Of a DNA stretch of 64,000 nucleotides, positions 1 to 8,361 are shown in pieces (the stretch's first letter is position 1; each line of letters starts with the position of its first letter). Origin of the DNA: a virus. The DNA lies in the IMG/VR virus record IMGVR_UViG_3300025120_000036, positions 1 through 64,000 of that record; one strand, given 5' to 3'. The position numbers and the translations under genes were made by a program. Under the pieces are notes generated by a model. The model was not told where the DNA came from. It saw nothing but the letters and a program-made list of their open reading frames with translations, and did no database searches.

Positions 1-700
1 CCGCGTGTTCATCACCCACGAATGTTGCAGTACCTGACACAGCCGATTGGTCAAAAGACTCACTAGCCGTTCCAGCCAATGTTCTTAAAGAACCAATGAT
101 TTCTTGGTCGATCTCAGCAGTAATTTCTTGGGCTAATGCCGCCATAATTTCTGCTTCTACATCGATACCTTGTTGTGCTTGTGCATCTTGAGCCGCTTCA
201 AAAGTCCATCTAGCTGATAGTTTTCTTGATTTAGCTTCAACAGGTTGTTTCAAGATTTGGATTGATAATCTTTTACCAGCAGTACCTTCTAAAGATGCTG
301 TTGAAGCCGCTTTAGGAGTTGTGTTGTTGGTGTTACCAGAGTATGCTTTCGCAATCTTGAATGGAGATAATGCTTCTTCACCAGCTGTCGCGTTTGACGC
401 CACTGTATCAGCATATCTTATTCTTAATGTGTGGATCTGTCCTACTGGACCAGACATTGGTTGTACACCAACAATCTCGTTCGCAATAACAGTCGGCATT
501 ACCCGTCTAATTACTGGAAGGATCACACGGTTTAATGTTGCAACGTTACCGGCAGATGTCGCACCTGCAGTAGCTTGTTCAGACAAATGTCTTTTTGTGT
601 TTTCTAACACAACGTCCATTGTCTTTTTCTTGTTGCCTACTAAACCTTCAGTTAATGCGGCTTTTGTTTCGCCCCATTTTGATTCAAATAATTCACTCAT
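1..700 (-). CDS. 23: Major capsid protein gp23, N-terminal part (runs off the left edge)
   Basis: Main shell protein of the T4-type head. Reading leftwards from an ATG at 700, about 233 residues are present and the frame stays open to base 1, so the C-terminal half lies outside the window. The protein begins MSELFESKWGETKAAL and contains the signature-like stretch EIVGVQPMSGPVGQI, equivalent to the VGVQPL-GPTG region of T4 gp23. A purine-rich ribosome site (AAAGGGGAAA) precedes the ATG. It is the last visible gene of the head operon, directly after protease gp21 and scaffold gp22, the T4 order. In T4, gp21 removes an N-terminal propeptide; the cleavage site here was not assigned. Confidence 0.93.
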   Translation of the reverse strand, partial: MSELFESKWGETKAALTEGLVGNKKKTMDVVLENTKRHLSEQATAGATSAGNVATLNRVILPVIRRVMPTVIANEIVGVQPMSGPVGQIHTLRIRYADTVASNATAGEEALSPFKIAKAYSGNTNNTTPKAASTASLEGTAGKRLSIQILKQPVEAKSRKLSARWTFEAAQDAQAQQGIDVEAEIMAALAQEITAEIDQEIIGSLRTLAGTASESFDQSAVSGTATFVGDEHA

Positions 701-719
701 TATTCGTTTCCCCTTTAGT

Positions 720-727
720 TGTTTATA
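720..727 (-). promoter_or_regulatory. Possible late promoter for gp23 (TATAAACA)
   Basis: On the minus strand the sequence reads TATAAACA, one base from the T4 late consensus TATAAATA. It ends about 20 bases before the gp23 start and overlaps the gp22 stop codon. In T4, gene 23 has its own strong late promoter, so the position makes sense. The match is imperfect and the DNA is AT-rich, so this is tentative. Confidence 0.35.
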
Positions 728-1799
728 TACCCGCTAATTTACGGATACTGTTTATATCTGCATCTCCTCTAGTCTGTCTGACATCCGCTTTGTCGCCTGA
801 AGACTCAGAAATAATTTTCTTAGCCTGTGCAACTGGTTTGTCATCCATAACTGCAGGAAGATACTTGTCATAAGCAGATTTTAGTTTCACTGTTTGAACT
901 GATTCTAACAGTTGTGACATAACTTCTGCCTTCTCATTGCTCAATGGTTTGAGCATCTCAGCCATCGTTTCCTTACGTTCCATCAAATCTTTGGTTCTAG
1001 CAATTTCTTGTTCCTTAGATTCAATCACCGCTTTTTTCTCTTCGATGGATTTCTCAGCATCTTTAAGTTTCAAAGTAGCTTCGTCAACAACTTTCATGAG
1101 TTTAGACGTTTCCGACTTCTCATTCAAGTATGAAGCTTGGTACTCTGAAGCAAATGCTTCGAATATTTTCTTACCAAAGTTAATTTCTCTTGCATTACCA
1201 ATATCTTCTTTTAATTGATCAATTTCTTGACCTAATTTTTTGGTAACTGCACCTTCTACAACTTTAGCAGATCTCTTAATGAAAGTTTCTTTTAGTTTTG
1301 CCAATTGTACTTTAGCTTCTTTCACTAGTTTGACTTTTGTTTCTACAACACCTTTTTTGTCTTCAGCAAATTCTTTAATTTCTGTAGCAAGAGCTTTTAC
1401 TACAAACTCTTCTAATTTTTTAAAGTTTTCGTGAACACCTTTTCTGTCAGTGTGTAATTCAGACAATTCTCCGTTAAGTTTGCTTAATACAAACTCTTCT
1501 AATTTGCCTGCGTGTTTGCCTACGTTTTCTTTGTAAGCAATTTTTTCTTGTGCAAGTGCTTTTCTGTCCTCTACAAATTTGCTGATTTCTTCTGATAACT
1601 TGGTAGTCATCATTGTATCAATAGCTTCGACCATGTTTCCTTTATCATGTTCGTACCTTTTAGCAAACTCTTCTCTGAGTTCAGCAGTCACTTGATCTCT
1701 GTTTTCCTTAACTTGCGAGTTCCATGCTTCTTCGATTGAAACTTTTGTTTCTTCTCCAATAACACCTGACTCAACTAGTTTTGATATTGCGTCGATCAT
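723..1799 (-). CDS. 22: Prohead core scaffolding protein gp22
   Basis: A 358-residue, highly charged, largely helical protein (Lys/Glu/Ala-rich heptad-like segments through most of its length), as expected for the major component of the T4 prohead core, which is degraded by gp21 during maturation. T4 gp22 is about 270 residues, so this version is longer. The start overlaps the gp21 stop by one base, and gp23 follows 22 bases after its own stop. Identity rests on position between gp21 and gp23 plus composition rather than on a catalytic motif. Confidence 0.85.
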   Translation of the reverse strand: MIDAISKLVESGVIGEETKVSIEEAWNSQVKENRDQVTAELREEFAKRYEHDKGNMVEAIDTMMTTKLSEEISKFVEDRKALAQEKIAYKENVGKHAGKLEEFVLSKLNGELSELHTDRKGVHENFKKLEEFVVKALATEIKEFAEDKKGVVETKVKLVKEAKVQLAKLKETFIKRSAKVVEGAVTKKLGQEIDQLKEDIGNAREINFGKKIFEAFASEYQASYLNEKSETSKLMKVVDEATLKLKDAEKSIEEKKAVIESKEQEIARTKDLMERKETMAEMLKPLSNEKAEVMSQLLESVQTVKLKSAYDKYLPAVMDDKPVAQAKKIISESSGDKADVRQTRGDADINSIRKLAGI

Positions 1800-2431
1800 T
1801 ATTTTAGTCCTTTTATTACGTTGGTTATTGCATCTTTAAGATACCTTTGAGCTTTTTTGTCATTTCTAACTTCAGCCGCCATGCCCAATGCCTTATTTCC
1901 GCCTCTTGAGTTCATCAAGTGTTCGTAAATTGGTGTTGGGTAAGCCCCTGGTGCCGAAGGTTGGGCCACAACATCTACAGTGATGATCTCAAAGTCTGAT
2001 ACTTGTCCGCCGCCGTATTCAGAAATGTTTCCACTTCCTCTAGAGCTAACTCCAAGTTTCACACCTGATTCCAACATTGTTCTGACAAGTTGACCCATTG
2101 GTGTTGGCAAAATTTTCATTTTGCCGTATCCATTTGGACCGTCCATCCACATCTCGGTAATCATGTGTGACACTCGGTCCAAATTAATTTTTAAATCATC
2201 GGGGTGATCTACTTCTCCAAGAACTGAATAACCAGAACTGATCTGATCATTTAAAGTTTTTACTGCTGTTTGTATTTCGTTAACAGGATAAACTCTTTGA
2301 TTAGCGTTCTTGATTCCACCTTGAATACAGATTCCCTTCATGTACAAATCCTTGCCGTCTTTGCCTTCGTGCAAGACCTCTACTCTGGCCTGATCATAGG
2401 TTAAATGTTCTCTTAGATATAGTGATGACAT
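1799..2431 (-). CDS. 21: Prohead core protease gp21
   Basis: A 210-residue serine protease of the T4 prohead type, which cleaves capsid and core proteins during head maturation. The N-terminal half carries GEVDHPDD, holding the likely catalytic His, and the middle carries LGVSSRGSGN, holding the likely nucleophilic Ser. Both segments are typical of the gp21 family. An AGGAG ribosome site stands just upstream of the ATG. The stop overlaps the gp22 start by one base, suggesting translational coupling. Confidence 0.93.
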   Translation of the reverse strand: MSSLYLREHLTYDQARVEVLHEGKDGKDLYMKGICIQGGIKNANQRVYPVNEIQTAVKTLNDQISSGYSVLGEVDHPDDLKINLDRVSHMITEMWMDGPNGYGKMKILPTPMGQLVRTMLESGVKLGVSSRGSGNISEYGGGQVSDFEIITVDVVAQPSAPGAYPTPIYEHLMNSRGGNKALGMAAEVRNDKKAQRYLKDAITNVIKGLK

Positions 2432-2466
2432 CCGATTCTCCTAATGGTTAAATCAATATTGGTAGC

Positions 2467-3432
2467 TTACTTGCCGCCTAAAATTGATTTTGCTGATTTT
2501 TCTGATCCGTCCGCTGTATTAGGCTTCATCTCTTTTTTGAAAGATGTTGCTTTGTCTTTACCCGGTGCGTTTTCAAATTCTCCCATTTTCTCTGCTGTTG
2601 GTGCCGCTCTGCCTTTTTCGTCAGCGCCGCCTTTAGCTATGTTAGATCCTCTAGTAGTTTTCATTTCTGCACCACCTTTAGTTCCAACTGGAGAAGCTAC
2701 TTTATCAGAATGATCGGCGTTGTCTGCAGTTTTAGAAATCTTGTATTCTTTTACTGCTTCTTTTTTCATTTCGCCTTTCTTATCTTTATGCATTGCTTCC
2801 ATTGAGAGATCAGCGTTAGCATCAGCAATTGGCTGTTCCATAGACTCTTCTTTGTCCATTTCTTCGCCTTCTTCATCGCCTTTGCCGCCCATCATTTTTT
2901 CGAATTCTGCTTTTAGTTCGTCTAAAGCATCTTCTAAATCAGCCACTCTTTCTTCGGTGCCTTCTTCTTCGCCGTTTTCGCCGTTATCTGCGTCCATGTC
3001 TTTTTCCATGTCCATAGCGCCGTGTTCAGCTTCACCTGTTTCGTCTGCGGCGATATCTTTGACTAATTCGTCAGTTGCATCTCCACCTACTTCTTCGATT
3101 GACTCTTCTTCTTTAGTTTCTGCTTCGTCAGTTTTTTCGTCTTCGATTTCTACTACTTCGTCAACTTTTTCTTCTGACTTAGACTCTTCAGTAGTTTCGT
3201 CTACTGCTTCATCTTTAGACTCTTCTTTAGTCTCTTCTTTAACTGCTTCGTCTTTTGACGCTTCAGTTTCTTCTACTTTAGCTTCATCTTTCGCTTCTGT
3301 AGTTGTTTCGTCTGCTAATCCTTCGTAGATGTCTCTAGACTTCTCTACTACGATTTCATGAAATAAAGCTTCTGCTTTTTCAGTCTCTTCGTTTATTAGC
3401 AATTCTAATAATTGTTCAAATTTATTTGACAT
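2467..3432 (-). CDS. 67: Acidic prohead core protein, gp67-like
   Basis: A 321-residue protein. The first 40 residues (FEQLLELL, then KAEALFHEIVVEKSRDIYEGL) resemble the N-terminus of T4 gp67, a small acidic prohead core protein. From about residue 45 to 185 it is almost entirely Glu, Asp, Lys, Ser, Thr and Ala, strongly acidic and probably disordered. The last 130 residues are Lys/Gly/Ala-rich. T4 gp67 is only about 80 residues, so this is a greatly extended form. Position just upstream of gp21 fits. An AAAGGAG ribosome site precedes the start. The gp67 name is inferred from the N-terminal pattern and gene order. Confidence 0.7.
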   Translation of the reverse strand: MSNKFEQLLELLINEETEKAEALFHEIVVEKSRDIYEGLADETTTEAKDEAKVEETEASKDEAVKEETKEESKDEAVDETTEESKSEEKVDEVVEIEDEKTDEAETKEEESIEEVGGDATDELVKDIAADETGEAEHGAMDMEKDMDADNGENGEEEGTEERVADLEDALDELKAEFEKMMGGKGDEEGEEMDKEESMEQPIADANADLSMEAMHKDKKGEMKKEAVKEYKISKTADNADHSDKVASPVGTKGGAEMKTTRGSNIAKGGADEKGRAAPTAEKMGEFENAPGKDKATSFKKEMKPNTADGSEKSAKSILGGK

Positions 3433-3530
3433 TGCACGTGCTCCTTTGTGTTATTTGCAAGGTTTGTTTCTTATAAGTGAAGTATTTACGTCAAACGGCG
3501 TATTTCGGCTTCAAATTGGGCCAAAAAAGA

Positions 3531-4169
3531 CTATTTTTGGTTATTTTCAATATGTACATTATATATTTCGTAAAAATCTTCAATATGTACGTGTTTAAAG
3601 TTTTTAAAGAATTCAAGGTCGTGTGGTTTGAAAGCATTTTTGGGAACTACTCTTTTAAATTTGATATGAGGATAATCTTGGATAACTCTTTTGGTTTGAT
3701 TCATCCAGTTGCCGTAATAGGTTGCTTCATCAACAGAACGTTTATAGTTTCGTGTGTCTTTGAATAAGTTGTTAAATGCGAATCTGTGATTCTTATGATC
3801 CCTTGGATGCCCTTGATAGTCAAAGCCCAATATGTAAATTACTTTATATAAGTTTTGATCTGCGGCCATCTTTAAAGCAGTGGGGCCTGAGCTCCAACCC
3901 AATGAGGGTTTGAACCATTTCATATGGTCCATTATGGTTGGCTTCTTGCTATATTGATGATTGAAGTTGCTCCACACTTGATGTTTTTTAGGATAATCAG
4001 TTTCACCAATTTCAAATATCATTTTTGGATCAACAGCAACTAAAAAGTCTGGACTTTCAGTCCGGTACACGCCATTACAAGCGAAAACTTTTCCGCTCTT
4101 TTGCAAATGAGATATTTTTATCCCCTTACGTGATTCACCGTTGCCTAACACAAAAGCTGTATCGCTCAT
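3531..4169 (-). CDS. Glycosyltransferase-like protein (GT42/DUF115-type Rossmann fold)
   Basis: A 212-residue protein embedded in the head operon. It starts with AFVLGNGESRKGI followed by VFACNGVYR, the pattern seen at the N-terminus of GT42 sialyltransferase-like and DUF115 proteins (GNG-S motif, then xCN). The middle has SSGPTALKMAADQNLYKVIYILGFDY, matching the second conserved region of that fold. These comparisons are from memory of the families. The donor and acceptor are unknown. It overlaps the upstream small gene by one base, and a gap of about 100 bases follows before the gp67-like gene. A non-enzymatic role in the head cannot be excluded. Confidence 0.5.
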   Translation of the reverse strand: MSDTAFVLGNGESRKGIKISHLQKSGKVFACNGVYRTESPDFLVAVDPKMIFEIGETDYPKKHQVWSNFNHQYSKKPTIMDHMKWFKPSLGWSSGPTALKMAADQNLYKVIYILGFDYQGHPRDHKNHRFAFNNLFKDTRNYKRSVDEATYYGNWMNQTKRVIQDYPHIKFKRVVPKNAFKPHDLEFFKNFKHVHIEDFYEIYNVHIENNQK

Positions 4170-4411
4170 TATAATGTTAAATTATCGTCTGTGGCTGGTT
4201 GTCCATACATCTTCTGGACAAAAATTGCTTCTTCTTTTTGTTCTGCTTCGTGCTGTTCTGAAGCTAATCTCATTTTGTTAATATCTTTGAGAGTAAGTCT
4301 TGTTTTTCTAGTATCTTCTTTATCTAATACAGAAATGTCGTCTTCAGCATTGTAGTTCTTTTGCTGTTCAAATCCTTGTTCACCTGCTGTAAAAAATTCT
4401 TTTAATATCAT
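4169..4411 (-). CDS. Small conserved-position head-operon protein
   Basis: An 80-residue protein beginning MILKEFFTAGEQGFEQQ. The frame is open further upstream, to 4540, but those codons lie inside gp20 and give a His/Gln-rich sequence, so the ATG at 4411, 13 bases after the gp20 stop, is the sensible start. It is charged and probably helical, with KTRLTLKDINKMRLASEQ in the centre. It is likely a minor virion or assembly protein because it sits between portal and core genes. I do not recognise a family with certainty. Confidence 0.65.
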   Translation of the reverse strand: MILKEFFTAGEQGFEQQKNYNAEDDISVLDKEDTRKTRLTLKDINKMRLASEQHEAEQKEEAIFVQKMYGQPATDDNLTL

Positions 4412-4424
4412 CGTTGTATTTATT

Positions 4425-6149
4425 TTATGTTCTGCCTCCACCGCCGCCTGTAGTTGTACCCGGAACTGGTGGTTGACCTGGTGTTGCGCCTGGAGTTTGT
4501 GCTGGTGGTTCAGCAACATCTGGTGCCTGTGGATCTTCAAAATTATCTAGATCACTAGCTATACCCGACTGTGTTACGCCGCCTGTTCTTAATTGGGAAG
4601 TTTTAGTAGGTGTTTTTTGATCAACTGCATTTTCTTCTGCCCATGCACCTGCGTTCTCTGTCATTTCTTCTTCAGTCAAACCAAGATATCTTTTTAAAGC
4701 AAATCTTTTGCTCATATAAGGCAGTTCTGCTACTTGTACAAATGTACCAACTCTTTGTTGATCCATCTCTGTTTGTCTATATTGTGCAAAATTCTGTGGT
4801 GGATTCATTTTTATTTCAAACAAGGCATTGTCCATTGAATAACCTTTGTTTTTTATCCATAACTTAAATTCTTCATCAAACACTGGACTTATATTTCTTT
4901 GTAGTCTTTCACAGTATTTGTTAAATCTTAATTCTTGTATGTACGCAGTTCCAACTCTTCCATCATTGTATTGTTGTGCACCATCGTCTGCTCCAGTTGG
5001 CAAATAAGAACTTGGAATTCTTAAACCTCTAAAAAGTTTGTTAGTAAAGAATCTCAAATCATCAATCTCTCCCAAGTTAGTACCACCCGGAAGTGTGTCT
5101 ACTTTAGAGCCTCTTCCTTCTGCAGTTTGTGGAAAGAAGTAATCTTCATTGATACTCATTGGATTGTAAGTGGCGTCAACATAGTTCATACCACCTGATG
5201 TGCTTGGAATTCTTCTTTGATTAATTTCATTTTTAACTCGTTCAACAAATTGCATTGCCAAGTGTGTAGGCATATTACCTACGTCAATGTAGAACACTCT
5301 TCTTTCAGGTGCTCTTTGTACTCTGTAAATAATAATTGCATCTTCAAGCAATTCTTTTTGTTTGTAAACTTTGAACACTTGTTCTAACACTGATTGTCCA
5401 AACGGAAATAAATTATCTAAACCATCACTCATTGACATATGAACCACGTGTTCAGCATTAATACTGTATTGATTCATTGCTCTGTAGAATCTACCGCCTG
5501 CGCCTGCACTGCCCATATTAGCGTTTGTCATTGTAGTGCCTTGTCCTGCACCTGCATAATTTTGATTGTACGTGCCACCCGTTGTTCCACCGCCACCATA
5601 CGTTTGATTTGGTGTAATTTGCGTTGCACTCAATCTTTGTAAATTAGGATTAATATCTCTTACAACATATTGTTCTGGCAATTTGCCTTCTGATTCGTTT
5701 ACAATGATTCTATCTACTTTGGCAGGATCAATATAAAGTAATCTGTTTGTTTCGGGATCTCTAACAAAGAAACAGTCACCGTATTTTAATGTGTTTCTAA
5801 AAATTCTAAAAACTCTTTTTTGAAACTTGTTAGACTTTGTCCATTGTTGTAATGCTTTTTTTAATAGTTTTATTTCTGAATCTGTAACGTCACCTTTGAA
5901 CACAATGTCAAACGGTGTTTCGTTTTCTTTATTACTCTGTGTACAAAATTCTGCAAGAATATCTAGTGCCGCATTTACTTCAGAATCAGAATCCATTTGG
6001 TCGTATTGAAAGTACCTTTGTATTCTGTTAGGGTGTCCTGTGTAAACATCAGGCAAATAAGATGAATAATTTCTTTTTGCAAATTGTGGATTTCTATCTC
6101 CTGCTATGGGAGACATATTTGCGTCTTTAAAATATTTTTTCCAAGTCAT
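4425..6149 (-). CDS. 20: Portal vertex protein gp20
   Basis: The 574-residue portal that forms the dodecameric DNA channel and head-tail junction. It shows recognisable portal features: an N-terminal PNRIQRYFQYDQMDSDSEV followed by ALDILAEFCTQ, and the central YINVDATYNPMSI-like and LRIPSSYLPTG segments typical of T4-type gp20. T4 gp20 is 524 residues. A Gly/Thr/Asn-rich insert (about residues 185-215) and a Pro/Gly-rich C-terminus are low-complexity. The gene starts 8 bases after the stop of the tape-measure-like gene. Confidence 0.93.
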   Translation of the reverse strand: MTWKKYFKDANMSPIAGDRNPQFAKRNYSSYLPDVYTGHPNRIQRYFQYDQMDSDSEVNAALDILAEFCTQSNKENETPFDIVFKGDVTDSEIKLLKKALQQWTKSNKFQKRVFRIFRNTLKYGDCFFVRDPETNRLLYIDPAKVDRIIVNESEGKLPEQYVVRDINPNLQRLSATQITPNQTYGGGGTTGGTYNQNYAGAGQGTTMTNANMGSAGAGGRFYRAMNQYSINAEHVVHMSMSDGLDNLFPFGQSVLEQVFKVYKQKELLEDAIIIYRVQRAPERRVFYIDVGNMPTHLAMQFVERVKNEINQRRIPSTSGGMNYVDATYNPMSINEDYFFPQTAEGRGSKVDTLPGGTNLGEIDDLRFFTNKLFRGLRIPSSYLPTGADDGAQQYNDGRVGTAYIQELRFNKYCERLQRNISPVFDEEFKLWIKNKGYSMDNALFEIKMNPPQNFAQYRQTEMDQQRVGTFVQVAELPYMSKRFALKRYLGLTEEEMTENAGAWAEENAVDQKTPTKTSQLRTGGVTQSGIASDLDNFEDPQAPDVAEPPAQTPGATPGQPPVPGTTTGGGGGRT

Positions 6150-6157
6150 TGTTTATA

Positions 6158-8287
6158 TTATACAAGAGAACCGTTCAAATTTGCAAGTTTTCTTGTGCTG
6201 TTTTCCGTATTTTTTTCTGTTTTAGCACTAATGCTAACAAGTGTATTTAAATGTTTTTCCATCTTACTTGATATATCTGCAAACTGTTTAAACGTAACAT
6301 TTTGTTTTCCAAATATTTCTTCCATTCTGCCCATATCTGCTCCTTGATTGGTTACTGATGCATTTACTCCGGTTGGTGATTTAGTAATAAGCATGGGTTC
6401 TACATTGCCAGATTGAGTTGGTAGGAATAATTCTGGTCCTCTTTCACCAACTAGTGCTGGTTGTCCTGCGGCCAATGAACCACCATACTGTCTTTTTGAC
6501 AGTCCTGCACCAATCATTCCACCTACAAAATTACCTGCTGTGGCTCCAAGTGCAATACCTAGTGGTCCACCAAAGGCACCAAGTGCACCGCCAATGCCTG
6601 CTCCAATTAATCCGCCAATTCCTTGTTTGTCGTTCTTGTCTGAGTCGTCCATAAGCATTGATGCTGATGAACCAATGGCAAGTATGGCACCAATCGGTGC
6701 TATTACTCTACCTAAAACTCCTAGGGCTCCGCCTATTCTTCCTAATGGGCCTGCTAGTACACCTTTAGTTCCTATGGCTGTACCTGCCGCCACTATGCCA
6801 ACTTCTGATGCAAAATTGGCTGTGTATTTTAATAGTTGGGCACCTGCTACTGCTGTGGCCATTGTTGCAGGAGCGTTGGTTGTAAAATCTTCTAATGCTC
6901 CGCCAACTTTTGTTAATGTTTTATCAGTTGCACCTAATGTTGATGCTATACTTGGACCTACAACTTGTAAAAAGTTTGTTTGTAATCCTTCAATTTGACT
7001 TTTAAAAACTCTAAAGCCTTCTTGTGTAATACCAATTTGACCTGTTAAAGCATCTGTGGCTCTGCTTTGGTCTTGAATAATTTTATTTAAATCACCAAAT
7101 CTGTCTCTGACATCGATTAATGCATTACCCACTTCACCTACGTTGCCTGCCGCTCTTAATACAGCAGGATCAAAATTGTTTAAGAATGTGTTACCACCCT
7201 GTTCTAAAGATTTGGCAAATTGTGCTGTTGATATATTTCCTTCACGTAAAGCCAGTATGTTGTCCATTAAGCCGTCAGTGGTTCCTACTAATGTTTGTTC
7301 AAATTGTCCAAGCGGGAATCCTGTGGCTAAAATATTTTTAACTGCACTGCCTAAAGCAGGATTTATATTATGTAACCCTGCTGTAAAAATTTGTAATTGA
7401 TCTGCTCTAGTTTTTTCTAAGCCTTGTAAGAAAGTTGAAAACACTGCATCTGATTTTTGTGCTCGTACAGCCTCGTTTAGTTGTTCTCTTTGTATTCCTG
7501 TGATTTTAGCTACTTGGTCTAACTCTGCTGTGTAGTTTCTTAATGCTTCAGTTGTTGCCGCTTGATTTTTAAATTCTTCTCTGCCTTGTGTTCTTTGTTG
7601 TTCTAAGAACGTTGAGAAAAAATCTAAATAATTTTCAGTTGTAATACCTAGTCCAGCAAATTGCGGTATTAATTCATCTCTCACATTTGCGGCCAATCTT
7701 CCTACTTCGATGGCTCCTGACGTAGCCGAACCAAATAATCCTGCCAACACCTGATTGTTGCCAGCAATAAAATCTGTAAATTCTAATAACGGTAGCCTAG
7801 AGTCTCTGGCCGCTAATCTTAAGCCAACTAAACTTTGATTAAAGTCAGCACCAATTGATGCTAGGGCTCTAAAGTTGTTAATATTAAAGTCTAAACTTTT
7901 ACCAAGCTCATCAACCGCGGCACCAAGGACTGGAAAGTTTTTTAGAGCACCGGTATAGAAACCAATCTGTTCTGCACCTTTTTGACCAGCATCTCCTAAT
8001 TTAAAAAGTGTGCCACCAACATCTCCAATTGTGGTACCAACTTTTTTAAATGCTTTGTCTGTTGCTACTACTTGCTTTTCTAATTTTTCTAATTCTTGGA
8101 CTAAATCTTTGTTTTCTTTAGAAAGTTGGTTAGTATTGCCTTTTAACTTTACCAATGCTTTTGTTAGATCTGCATTAGATTCACCACGTCCTACACGTGT
8201 TTTAAGCTCTTTGATTAAAGCACTGAGTTCTTTACTGTTTCTACCCAGTATCTTATTCAGCTCTTCTAGTAGTTGTTGTTCATCCAT
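6158..8287 (-). CDS. Tail tape-measure-like protein
   Basis: A 709-residue protein. The N-terminal 80 residues form a coiled coil (KELSALIKELKTRVG, then KENKDLVQELEKLEKQ). The middle is helical, a hydrophobic Gly/Ala-rich membrane-like segment lies at about residues 525-630, and the region around residue 640 reads YGGSLAAGQPALVGERGPELFLP, a phrase common near the C-terminus of tape-measure proteins. T4's tape measure is gp29 (590 residues). Divergence from gp26 and the gp51-like frame, the likely tail-assembly chaperones, supports the call. It is the first gene of the leftward head operon and has its own late promoter at 8343-8350. A virion protein of another kind is possible. Confidence 0.7.
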   Translation of the reverse strand: MDEQQLLEELNKILGRNSKELSALIKELKTRVGRGESNADLTKALVKLKGNTNQLSKENKDLVQELEKLEKQVVATDKAFKKVGTTIGDVGGTLFKLGDAGQKGAEQIGFYTGALKNFPVLGAAVDELGKSLDFNINNFRALASIGADFNQSLVGLRLAARDSRLPLLEFTDFIAGNNQVLAGLFGSATSGAIEVGRLAANVRDELIPQFAGLGITTENYLDFFSTFLEQQRTQGREEFKNQAATTEALRNYTAELDQVAKITGIQREQLNEAVRAQKSDAVFSTFLQGLEKTRADQLQIFTAGLHNINPALGSAVKNILATGFPLGQFEQTLVGTTDGLMDNILALREGNISTAQFAKSLEQGGNTFLNNFDPAVLRAAGNVGEVGNALIDVRDRFGDLNKIIQDQSRATDALTGQIGITQEGFRVFKSQIEGLQTNFLQVVGPSIASTLGATDKTLTKVGGALEDFTTNAPATMATAVAGAQLLKYTANFASEVGIVAAGTAIGTKGVLAGPLGRIGGALGVLGRVIAPIGAILAIGSSASMLMDDSDKNDKQGIGGLIGAGIGGALGAFGGPLGIALGATAGNFVGGMIGAGLSKRQYGGSLAAGQPALVGERGPELFLPTQSGNVEPMLITKSPTGVNASVTNQGADMGRMEEIFGKQNVTFKQFADISSKMEKHLNTLVSISAKTEKNTENSTRKLANLNGSLV

Positions 8288-8309
8288 TTTTTAGGCCATT
8301 TTCTGCGTA

Positions 8310-8317
8310 TATAAATA
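8310..8317 (+). promoter_or_regulatory. Late promoter, exact TATAAATA, for gp26
   Basis: An exact T4 late consensus TATAAATA lies 44 bases before the gp26 ATG on the plus strand. This class of promoter is read by host polymerase carrying gp55, and a gp55 gene is present in the window at 16344-17330. It faces the leftward late promoter at 8343-8350, so the two start regions overlap. Confidence 0.75.
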
Positions 8318-8342
8318 TAGACACGTTCTCATATCTATGTTA

Positions 8343-8350
8343 TATTTATA
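8343..8350 (-). promoter_or_regulatory. Late promoter, exact TATAAATA, for the tape-measure/head operon
   Basis: The minus strand reads TATAAATA here, 55 bases before the ATG of the tape-measure-like gene at 8287. It points leftward across the rightward promoter at 8310-8317, so the two transcripts should be complementary over a few tens of bases at their 5' ends. Confidence 0.7.
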
Positions 8351-8361
8351 GAACGTAAATT

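Noticed and set aside
2720-3328. Plus-strand Ser-rich frame of 202 residues opposite the acidic core protein
   Set aside because: It is the reverse complement of a Glu/Lys/Asp-rich gene, which naturally gives Ser/Phe-rich open frames. No ribosome site and inconsistent with gene order.
4417-4424. AATAAATA on the minus strand before the small gene
   Set aside because: It ends only about 5 bases before the ATG and overlaps the gp20 stop; likely chance in AT-rich DNA.
4412-4540. His/Gln-rich N-terminal extension of the small gene at 4169-4411
   Set aside because: It overlaps the C-terminus of gp20 in another frame; a normal ATG follows the gp20 stop at 4411.
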